DNA of 64,000 nucleotides from Sulfidibacter corallicola (GTDB lineage Bacteria > Acidobacteriota > Holophagae > Acanthopleuribacterales > Acanthopleuribacteraceae): positions 9,294,256 to 9,358,255 of the forward strand of contig NZ_CP071793.1 of assembly GCF_017498545.1 (NCBI RefSeq). Reading direction: 5' to 3'. Under the pieces are notes generated by a model, which saw nothing but the letters and a program-made list of their open reading frames with translations, did no database searches and was not told where the DNA came from. Below, piece by piece: positions 35,001 to 39,400 of the stretch (the first letter of the stretch is position 1; the number at the start of each line of letters is the position of its first letter). A program made the position numbers and the translations under genes.

Positions 35001-35090
35001 ACAATGCATCGGTTAATTGTAAAGGGTATCGAAGTCGAGGTATTCAAAATTGGCCCTCGGGTAATATCGGCTTATCCAACAGGAAATTAA
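20043..35090 (+). CDS. Giant secreted RHS/YD-repeat polymorphic toxin with EndoU-like tip
   Basis: I chose the ATG at 20043 because GGGGG lies 8 nt upstream and the product opens with a signal peptide (Arg-Arg, hydrophobic core, cleavage near LTA-Q). An in-frame ATG at 19914 overlaps the previous stop and is the alternative. The protein has about 5,015 residues. The N-terminal 600 are beta-helix-like, followed by Ig-like domains. Two SbsA-like Big_5 domains lie at about 1580-1680 and 2217-2330, and a propeller-like region follows. YD repeats fill about 3190-4500 (YDNLGRM, YDDVGRL, YDAAGNV and others). The RHS core ends with the DPDGLA signature near 4657. After that the DNA becomes AT-rich and the protein is unrelated to the shell. 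The tip contains KILFG, GGH, KKSTLFP-SWSD and ISAYP, the order seen in bacterial EndoU nucleases. In this family the shell encloses and releases the tip. RNase activity is inferred. Confidence 0.85.
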   Translation: MIRRFMFAALLMSLGLAKSPLTAQPEAVVTPAALGIPATLLAGGAEDCAGAALTIDGEILVDFTSATATLSDPALAPFFTFTREGENPAAWTASFDFGNRPVIIGGQARIATFAGPDRPAPALHIHSRCSIAISLGASVSIAANNAATGNLWITSFGSIRIAGTVANTITGTFGRAGDLVVASLGPLTVESTASIRLAGAQEGTGDLSLASFGPGADTTILGLVDAVHYANRAPTVRLASFGGNLTLDGTTFTGLERSGSSFLRRGTGVRLRGEGVPASTALRAQAAGNLTIRGPRPPRFADGEELSFPLDFERDGAAPLPVTVTLSQSGENTVRLALSTTTANAHFRGLFLNLPASLNPAELRIESTDLTQQIYLIRDGVDGISGAWMAPVGGWDLGLGIFDGTSAELRLMAPGLRPIDLLGTQRDGWAMAVAVELPASADSSESATKTDQLYRMLLPDPGFDLSRGQGALALTSKGIGGQISLRALGGTIELLDHAVDHRNPDNSASRVSIEAQGAVRFASAADQPAITIANPGGVTQVRSHGAGVAVAAGITLDATGGSHALASCAGLDIAGTVTPADSDPSDDTGPCALAPEVAITEPENDALVTSQPFEVRGTASPSRAQLTVNGALVEIGEDGSWQTQLSGEEGLFTIVAESSLDQASATDTRTVRIDTMPPLVTIQAPERLIRGGRHDIGVLAADPSPIQAITLQAGRQTYPVVHDRDRASFTLDIADDDPNPTMVLRAQASDRAGHVGLAELTLPIVDPADLPDIALTVNAPDTESAFREPGQTLRGSVVPAGAEVRVNGVPITVDPGGTFEHAVTLGDGVNTYLFRATHGGYRPATAKRDLYLDLEPPSIVILRPEDPHETNLPEIEVAGRVADRYADIASFTRVGEDVPLTDGTFRETVPLTPGTQSLTYRAVDTMGNSAEVTLHVTRQTEPPRITLSHPVTVLPGGSFALAATPEPSANITRFEVSLNGVPIHQAADGTPFLGEQRHDGTSDEILVQARAVDRFGNRAEQTGRVTVARAHRLHGTLLFDATSHPAANLPVRVTTPHETRDLTSDSDGRFEAYVNGMPVTVTVEVPEYLTMVRRIETDQPSTRLADFRLTSKAEANGSGDARAISGYATLDLIGFGGETRLSPFGTQALPALLPIGFSPAGGFNLEASSNGRLQCRLEQLPESSLGAALYALQRESHAWRVLARENLGTSSLDLALDDLGTGDYLFAVRDTWSPLPAPEPGALLERHAFPLVPPGTQATAGCDPERVDLLQEPATRVQARFATDGHIPSGALARLTSAEHHERFSETLNLPDAHFDLFCYSLGFGDQNQPSRLGGVLAVRAQAEVDLDLTRSGYLHFSAYPGVSDPASFLADRPLHDLGSVTLDFTAAVTQNLVVDSRAVPTDGLPLIGGAESLAGFELRVGGTLPNDPIVRLDRPSESRPLVLLRRETRTRWSFAALLRPDPDRPGQLTAHTDGSMAAGGTFAVVALNEPVTLISGRATLDGSGIEGVEIACDHHPWFALSDDDGAYRQVVFQRDPAGTIEAYHAARHLGGRLALSSTVGRTELTGRDLDLSAAGFRVVGTAPPPGETHVPRNHAIVIAFNRPVGRDSANIAANLRLATSDGRDVPVSTLVSPGRLEIEVAPQVNLQPGRGYRLTVEAGLLGLHGDTLAESHQVNFTTAFPEISVIDLSRFYLEHESDRTYLIGPAETYPAGTRLTATLALRQESFDFTLAGGPFRGEVRYEPGQVLLLEAVTPDGAIHRQTVTTLRVDGGWQLGSSPFTMRISDRLDLAIDAVDYPGTVIVSTQPTSAADLASDLVEVSALHGFADWAPLAGVDLNWQGQGDRPPPLKGRILIDPGDTDDLADLILTAVFPPVAAPADPTRPEVLSPIPTAAIQATVRRIDGRWDGFEPEASGRLSLAFDLGQSPVPGLPPTNPGKAKRAQGFNLARMTTMVKSGANPYTYQFQQVDVASVPHADIERRSFEPHAWHDRVPGMVPVVGAPIYRASLPAEGIPEYHFMGVTGDNGRAIAHYNGITQSFFAVDPATGQLVGTDIVTDATHHDRTGRADRRRVLSQGLLDPAAYLAEQAGDDPQPPRLQLDWQVFDTREGQPVYNAGQTERLRGNVLLAADGRFIRLTVNSDQPVTAARLDVSGLGSPPPRPANQPNRVVFDVGGGAVSNQGLIHLELVVENEAGLSATVQRDILIRETGQTVRPLDGVAPRVVAHVPDKNARDIPVDTRFYIGFSEPVTGISESRVTLTGNRDIPLRFIDHNGDEIQPDSIVDRMYLETKVPMSLGAQHTLTITGLRDTNPDDPPFQPFTLTFTTAELRDSEAIQPDLHTPHWVVGNGAVTTLRNLVLYIHQARDNDTNPVLDLYDARAAGRPMALKSRHPLIMDAEAPDSQTWNYRICLFTPEELEIGDGLEGGGPLDFARLEDRTRLPLDDLPSGSVLAVAVLNQHRAHYDNRPFLFLFRYGAGGFDFIKKHPLDTHPGVPFALDKTGPYLFVGFLAALGQNGGTTAFDMRVLLDPSRRPESESDRPRAAELRQEGVASMYRSPGSVTGLVAFNRTEGGAQVPTFLAAGAQFPAIYHFDPGMPASVHASPDLDQVVYDTRLLHTTNYPNLGDRGKPFGTDAGVAEDLSFVDPADRRRKTRDIAVFSYSRIQEGGSAGTLQVYVLPSGGPSQEPLAPVFELGFEPGIGAMAVDAETGLVAVADAVGRYSILDLRALLESGDASSNLGFAHAAFLFPPRAGQFWSMTFHDGNLLALDHQGLRRINVVPRPYRTVGWEILDLKRWTRSRESTVSFDTVDFNPYIVFHATDDVFRAEDAMAFHMEVGSFAVQMLSRGKVTLTFERDGTTALPELSQTTQRDAAHLLTFNTRSLVDHYRDGAADDLRSSGVHAWQVRYRIEDELGQLVEHNAFPFLVAYHPPATDYLDGMRHIQGLDALARMPDLLAVDHRDSSLDARLDISPRRVYNHHFAYEPQRFGVGMADGQLLYMAMPVWWALSGERALPEGFHTGERAVQRVVFQQPGAFRLSAEPDREGRVLDVRDDLLTQIHRDENGWVLDHRQSMIYRLSARATTLPTYPALFAHWNRHLEGRDDVADQLRYPVFRFRTGIDGPDNLLHPVPLAEQVMPPWGNRMTFVSGGGPSDAPNQITEEVADAGGRRHLTTTFAGTEVGSLVDSLTTAHGLQLDYDHDDEGYLTTLTTNSNGLSRRQMRYTWEAIGPPLGSFQLKRLTAMTAVGGDSGDVRHAFSYEGSGTVVSGLIGPFGSQPLTVRETNGLPSSVTLAGVGGAPDAVVTFSLQEGMLLSSGYRRGSTPFSLAWMKRDGDGRFTWRLSADSYLGQQFGYDNLGRMTRHTQLEGSENWAFDHAAPFLESPSSYTDPLRITFALGVNAQQRGIQVGERGITTFLSPSGAPIRQRNLLGHQRNVEGSRFYAPHGTDVESHAGRVTTVRVPGRSVAAETVAYNRFGEPEVVTSMGIERVLQYDDVGRLATVTDINDEQIVYDYSYENGLLRTVATHVPSGLVETTDRDLLGRLVHVFVDHDQGRDAVRYRYDQLSRLEMIEDLVNEGRDTTFVYYGNTDLPTQVIQPGVVVDFPYDDTRWQPRVDGATLTIDGLSESIPFGTDIFGRVTRTRLDDVGEVAISYDAFGVAKTIAETGEGGERIALDYGAGQVHVDNGFADLEGSMTWRDPAGLTRDMVLEGSSLDSGRIQLGHRTVIRDMLGVSPHGHHIATTATNPETLVPRGAAINARGGFAGAGFGHLAITAPTANTYGQPTTIAGSVQGSLDYDAYGRVTKVDTVHGHQATLGYDELGRLGDGRDVRGKIVAFDYADATPDLVQVTKTDDAADAVTVHHTPDRNASDDTTWLDQTTSVRTETPGEVYTIRRDDKTATIRFDLDTGQLLEIVDFEQQATTFSWQDYGRGVIQTHPDQRTETYRFDGLGNLKSWEHSYGDRFEATRDSDNRLQRIQTREYAYDFAWTGTILTGITGGREDLRLRDHNLLGLPERIEVGDVATYDIDYHRGGRVRCIITRPKGGLPTERRYNSFGDLTFLRRHHQFVSYSYNQWGYPVSMTLGTGETYELHQDKQRMNLPGVVLHNDEAGQVVRVEQAGMQDKLLTHDGNGQVTNITIGGETQQTFHREAGQVREITTHAADFQAEHYRIDWTDGKPRQILKDQLVMERFQYFEAQESRANPAQTGQLKSHQDPNGIWTDFRYDAQGHLRQLSIREGPTIDYRYDAAGNVTSVQAMGMGTRFDNYENGIPAGMTWGNGTRFRVDQTEGRLTGIEEEGGELGIRLNWDNLDTSGPICTDPEGTAYHGPTIRGLERLGPGFVERMSPRYDAHGKLTGTGIERDFGGTTQTFDEDYGEVVHDIMSQLVRTAGPQKAPLVNAANTRDGAADDRRILEQGAHRFHYDAAVGNLTGLDYGEGNRHQLLYDGFRRLREIRSADGGIQTFAYDLRHRRVSATSQATDGRLVYVYQGSRVVAVGIQREGEVVQWTHVIGHGPLGPTFLKDLTGSGYDAYILTDHLGTPFAWQNAATGEVRYTPYSPWGELLATAPGRAPPYAGGQSLPSEGLALAGDALFPTPPLGLGGHPYDHDTGLVYMHHRFYHPRLGHFLNPDYREPDIYDISTINEPYAYAGANPFLFWDPDGLAHRTSYRDADDNVYWQEYSEDQRKLIEMGGDFEVSINGELYLVEGSSIPIMDPIKRVQWVNSGGPIRWLTGRTDLKRFDHAAFTRRAAAITASTSTAAVGGRVISGAGRASLAAGRNTWWFLRNPVVGSKWIYYSLSNILLTPQGALIGEEALRGTFEAVTGVETGLSVNDLIPAYGKRKVAKEALDTMDELLAPFRSKADEIIESARINWSALDGWEMTVSPSGNTVISTTMLNKILFGERVLPGNTLRGGHSSLINEMNPDYAVEVLSTNPNGTRVVKFITQYSDGNLSKIKKSTLFPNSWSDSDIIQAILEVGDSPAIFSQINNQATMHRLIVKGIEVEVFKIGPRVISAYPTGN
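34022..35090 (+). other. Variable C-terminal toxin tip, EndoU-like (part of the giant RHS gene)
   Basis: This is the segment after the RHS DPDGLA boundary. Base composition drops abruptly and codon use changes (AAA, ATA, TTA become common), as expected for an exchangeable toxin tip. A hydrophobic stretch around the WWFLRNPVVGS segment may help entry into the target cell. The last 130 residues show the bacterial EndoU pattern (PF14436-like): Lys4893-I-L-F-G, then GGH with His4910, Lys-Lys at 4951-4952 in KKSTLFP, SWSD, and terminal ISAYP. The position normally held by the first catalytic His (HIL-x-G) is Lys here. The assignment is by motif order only, so a related BECR-fold nuclease is possible. 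Confidence 0.6.
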
Positions 35091-35091
35091 C

Positions 35092-35097
35092 AAGGAG
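35092..35097 (+). promoter_or_regulatory. Ribosome binding site of the putative immunity gene
   Basis: AAGGAG lies 6 nt before the ATG at 35104, directly after the toxin stop. This strong site sits in a 13-bp gap and supports tight co-expression of toxin and immunity. Confidence 0.6.
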
Positions 35098-35103
35098 AAA
35101 ACC

Positions 35104-35517
35104 ATGGAAAACCATGAGACATTTATCACCTATATCAATAGGAATCACTCAATTGATTTCTGGTCAGATATCGGGATAGATCACGCAATTACTTTGGCAA
35201 AACAATTATCCAAAAGCGATTGGGATTTCATATGCAAAACTTGGAAATCTGAAACTAACTTAGTTCAATCAAGAATCGCTGAATTAATTAGTGAAATTTC
35301 ATTTTGGAACGATGAATTGTTTAACATGCTCTTAGAAATGCTCAGGTCAGACAATCGCGAAGTCTCCGAAGCTAGCCTAGATACTCTTAACTCAATCGTT
35401 CAGACCAGCCCAAACAAGCTGGATTATAAGAAAATCGACAAGGCCCTGCAGAACATTAAAGAGCGAGACATTATTTTCAACACAATACTCCGCTCTCTCA
35501 AAAAAAACACGCAATAA
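35104..35517 (+). CDS. Small helical protein, probable immunity protein for the EndoU-like toxin
   Basis: 137 residues, no signal peptide, no membrane segment. The sequence is acidic and predicted helical by composition; a middle part with regularly spaced Leu/Ile (ELISEISFWNDELFNMLLEM) and the following SLDTLNSIV segment resemble paired helices of a HEAT-like or small immunity fold. I do not recognise a named family. It starts 13 bp after the toxin gene behind a strong AAGGAG and shares the AT-rich composition of the toxin tip, unlike the surrounding GC-rich genes. Position immediately after an RHS tip is the standard place for the cognate cytoplasmic immunity protein, so neutralising the upstream nuclease domain is the likely role (inferred). 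Confidence 0.65.
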   Translation: MENHETFITYINRNHSIDFWSDIGIDHAITLAKQLSKSDWDFICKTWKSETNLVQSRIAELISEISFWNDELFNMLLEMLRSDNREVSEASLDTLNSIVQTSPNKLDYKKIDKALQNIKERDIIFNTILRSLKKNTQ

Positions 35518-35519
35518 AT

Positions 35520-35837
35520 CAAGAATCCTCCTTTTCCCTGTTACAAAGAAACACCAAGAGCCAAAAAAAATGGCTTGAATTCCGAGGCAATAGCCAAGAT
35601 GTAGCTCTACTTTCCGAGAGAACAGGTATCGACACTCAAATTTTATCCAAAGTAAAAGAACATTACTTTTTCACTAAACACAAAATGCCGCTAGGTTCCG
35701 GCAACGTCTCAGAGCCATCGTTTTTCACTCCGGTCGAGAAACTCAAGCGAAAAAAACAAAAAAATAATGTCACTATTTATAAATATTTTCATTTGGCACG
35801 TCAAACTGCAAGCGTTAAAAAGGCACCACAACATTGA
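35520..35837 (+). pseudogene. Start-less fragment of a displaced polymorphic toxin tip
   Basis: The frame beginning at 35520 is open for 105 codons up to TGA at 35835 but has no usable start. Its only ATG (35685) is internal and has no ribosome site. The translated piece contains WLEFRGNSQDVALLSERTG, then VKEHYFFTKHKMP and a later FFTP. This resembles a conserved stretch I know from C-termini of RHS/WapA-type toxins: a helical ERTG segment, an I-x-x-V-K-x-H segment, then F-x-P. It is AT-rich and lies between the immunity gene and an RHS-core remnant, so a former toxin tip left after replacement is the simplest reading. Similarity is from memory of the pattern only. Confidence 0.45.
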
Positions 35838-35978
35838 TTTGCCAAATATTCACCCCCCCCCTTATCAAATTAATTAACATTTTTTACAGCCCATAATGGA
35901 GATATTCAAAATGGGAGGTTATTTCAACACAGATCATGGTTATATAAACGTGGGGTGTGCAGGAGTTCCGCTTCACAA

Positions 35979-36203
35979 ATGGATCCCGTGAAGCTGGAAA
36001 TTATCTCGGGCAGCGTTGCTCAAGAAAAACACTTTCAGATCGATAGCGAAAGTGAGGTTATTGGTTCGACTATATTCACCTCCGTCCAAACCGAAAAGCC
36101 AGGCGCGATGTACACCTTCCGCCGCGATGACAAGCCGGCTACGGTTCGCTTCGACATCGATACCGGCCAACGCCTCTAGATCGTCGACTTCGAGCATTAG
36201 GCT
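35979..36203 (+). pseudogene. Decayed RHS core fragment
   Basis: From 36079 to 36203 the DNA closely matches 31665-31800 inside the giant RHS gene. The shared protein motif is PG-x-x-YT-x-RRDDK followed by ATxRFDxDTGQ. In this copy the Glu codon after the conserved Gln-x-Leu is TAG (GAG in the intact gene), and a second TAG follows seven codons later, so the fragment cannot be a working gene. A looser match extends back to about 35979. It is GC-rich again, unlike the AT-rich DNA before it. It marks the right edge of the toxin-replacement zone and is typical of orphan rhs remnants. Confidence 0.7.
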
Positions 36204-36260
36204 TGCCCCCGGCCTGATCGGATCTCGACAGGGCCACCCAACAGGTCCTCTCTCCGCACC

Positions 36261-36282
36261 CCCGATTCGTAGTCGGGTTTTT
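36261..36282 (+). terminator. Intrinsic terminator-like hairpin
   Basis: CCCGA and TCGGG arms (5 bp) enclose a 7-nt loop and are followed by five T. It lies after the RHS remnant and before the kinase cluster, so it would separate the toxin locus from the signalling operon. The stem is short. Confidence 0.4.
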
Positions 36283-36475
36283 CGGCTTCGCCCGGGTTTG
36301 GGACCGACTGTTCCCGCCTGACACCAAATGCCTTATCGCTGTGTTAGAATCGGGGTTATCTCGCATTTCGGACCTGAAGTCAGCACGCATCTCGAACCGG
36401 GCATCGGTGTTTCGTCCCGGCCGGAATGCGCGTTCCGGAATGACGACACTCGTGCTTGCGACCACGGAGGCCTTT

Positions 36476-39400
36476 TTGAAACCCAACGAGCCGTTGAAAC
36501 GCCGCCTGTTCTGGGGGCCGCGTCCCTTGATGTCGCGCCTGGGTATCTCCATCTTCCTGTGGTTCCTGACCATCTCGCTGCTGCCGCTGGCCATCGTCTC
36601 GGTCCACCTGGGCCTGAAAACCAACGAGACCCTGACCACCAACGCCAAAGACAGCCTGACGGAAACGATGGCCACGAAAAAGAACGCCATCGAAGGCTTT
36701 TTCGAGGAACGCATTCGCGACCTGCAGGTGCAATCGGAACTTCGAGCCAATATCGACTTCCTGATCGCGCTCGACGAAGCGTTCCGTGCCTCGAACATGC
36801 CTGCGGCGGATTTCGTGTTGACCACCGAATGGACCGAACTCACCCTCGAAGGCTCCGCCGACCTGCGCAACTTTCAACAAACCTACGGGTACCTCGACGC
36901 TTTTCTGATCAATCGCGATGGCACCATTCTGTTCTCGATCATGGGCGGCGACGACATGGGCGCCAATCTCCTCGATGAACCCTACAAAGACACGCAGTTC
37001 GCCGAGGCCTGGCGTCGCGCGCGCAATACCAAAGCCCCGACTTGTTCGGATCTGGAAGTGTACGAACCCACCTGGGACGAATTGGCGATGTTCCTCTGCA
37101 AACGCTTGGAAAACCAAAATAGCCAGGTGGTCGGCGTGCTCGCCATTCAATTGCCGATCAACCAAATCAAAAAGGTCATGAAACGCCGCTCCACCGACTT
37201 CGAAACCCTCGACGCCTATCTGGTCGGCGAGGATCTGCTGATGCGCACCCAGAGTCTGCACGAGAAGGAAAACACCATCCTGGAACGCAAAGTGACCTCC
37301 GAAGCGACCCGCGGCTGGATGTTCGAGGCGGAGTCGGCCCGCATCGAAGGTATCGCCGATGTCGAGGAGCGAGAAGAGGCCCTGCAGCAATTGGAAGCGA
37401 GCGGAACCGGCCTGCCCATGGGCGAGTCCGGGTTTTATCTGGATCACCAGGACCACGAAGTGCTCGGTGCCTATTCGGAACTGGACAAACTCGAGAAATG
37501 GGGCCTGAACTGGATCGTCGTCGCCGAAATCGATAAAAAGGAAGCCCTCGCCGACCTGCGCAACCTGATCAAGGTCACAGCGATCGCGCTGCTGTTCCTG
37601 GTGTTCTGTGTGCTGTTCGCCAGCCTCGTGATCACCAACCGCATCGTCGGCCCCATTCGCCACATCTCGCGCCGCGCCAAACAGGCGGCCATCGGCAACC
37701 TGCAGACCGCGCGCTTCCTGATGCCGCGCAACGAGATCGGCGAGCTCGCGGAGAGCTTTCACAAGGTCATCATCTCCCTGCAGGATGTGACCGAAGTGTG
37801 CAAAGCCATCGCCCTGGGTGATTTCACCCGCACGGTGGTGGTGCGGAGCGAGTACGACGTGCTCGGTCAGGCGGTCAACCAAATGGGCGATACCCTGCGC
37901 GAGGTGGTCGCCCAAGCCGAAGGCATCGCGAAAGGGGACTACTCCAGCGTCATCACTCCCAAATCGGACAAGGACGAACTCAGCCTGGCGCTCTCGAACA
38001 TGACCACGGTGCTGAGCCGGCTGCGCTCGGAGAAAAACCGCCAGGACTGGCAAACCAACGGCGAGGTCCAGCTTCGCGACCAGATGCAGGGCGATCTGGA
38101 TCTCACCAGCTTGGGCCGCAACATCATCCAGTTCGTGTGCAAATACCTCAACGGCCAAGTCGGTGCCTTCTACATCCTGGGTGAGGACGACATTCTGCGG
38201 CTGATCGCGAGCTACGCCTATCGGAAGCGCAAGGAGGTCTCCAACGCGTTCGGCCTGGGCCACGGGATCGTCGGCCAAGCCGCGCTGGAACGTGAAACCA
38301 TCCTGATCACCCATGTCCCGCCCGACTACGTGCAGGTCTTTTCGGGGATCGGCTCGGCACCGCCCCGTGCCATCCTGGCCGTGCCCTTCCTGTTCGAAGA
38401 CGAGGTCGTGGGCGTCTTGGAACTGGGCAGTTTCGAAGAGTTCACGGACGAACAGATCAAACTGTTGGAAAAGCTGCGCGAGTACATCGGAATCGCCGTG
38501 AATACGGCCACCGCGCGGGCCCGCATGGCCGAGCTGCTGCGCCAGACCCGCGACCAGGCCGACACCCTCCAAACCCAACAGGACGAACTGAAGAAGGCCA
38601 ACTCGGAACTGGAAGAACAAACCCGTGCCCTGCGCGAATCGGAAGCGGCCCTTCAGGCCGGTCAGGAAGAGCTGCGCAGCACCAACGAAGAGCTGGAAGA
38701 ACAGACTCGTGCCCTGCGCGAATCGCAGGCGCGCCTACAGGAACAGCAGAGCGAACTACAGCAGATCAACGAGGAGCTGGAGGAACGCTCCCAAGCCCTC
38801 GAACGGCAACGGGACGAGGTCCGCCACAAAAACGCCGAACTGGAACGGGCCCGCCAGGAACTGGCGCAAAAGGCCCGCGACCTCACCCAGACCAGTAAGT
38901 ACAAATCGGAATTCCTGGCCAATATGTCCCACGAGCTGCGCACGCCCCTGAACAGCATGCTGATCCTCTCGCAGCTCCTGGAAAAGAACGAGGCCGGAAA
39001 CCTTTCGGACAAACAGGTCAGCTTCGCCAAGACCATCTACCAGTCCGGCAGCGATCTGCTGGCCCTGATCAACGAAATCCTCGATCTGTCCAAGGTCGAA
39101 GCCGGCAAGATGGACCTGCACCTCACCGCCGTGCCGCTGCAAAAGATGTCGGAGGCGCTGGAACGGAAATTCCGTCCGGTGGCCGAAGAGAAGGGCCTGA
39201 CCTTCCAGTCCCGGATCGATCCCGATCTTCCGAACACGATCGTAACCGACGACCAGCGGGCCGAGCAAATCTTGCGGAACCTGCTCTCCAACGCCATCAA
39301 GTTCACGCAGAAAGGCGAAGTGGGGGTGCGCTTCTACCGGCCGAAGCGGGACGACCTGTCGCCGGAGACGCGGCTCGATCCCCGGCGCACCGTGGCCATC

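Larger units (their letters stand above)
35838..36475 (+). other. Non-coding gap between toxin locus and kinase cluster
   Basis: After the toxin-tip fragment there is an AT-rich stretch with a run of C near 35860, then the RHS remnant, then a GC-rich leader to the kinase. A 31-codon frame from ATG 35896 is visible but has no recognisable product. I see no convincing promoter. Confidence 0.4.

Noticed and set aside
35896..35991. 31-codon frame starting MEIFKMGGYF before the RHS remnant
   Set aside because: No ribosome site and no recognisable product; may be debris of the same decayed region.
36380..38620. 746-codon minus-strand frame opposite the hybrid kinase
   Set aside because: The plus strand carries clear HAMP, GAF and coiled-coil coding; the minus product shows no domain.
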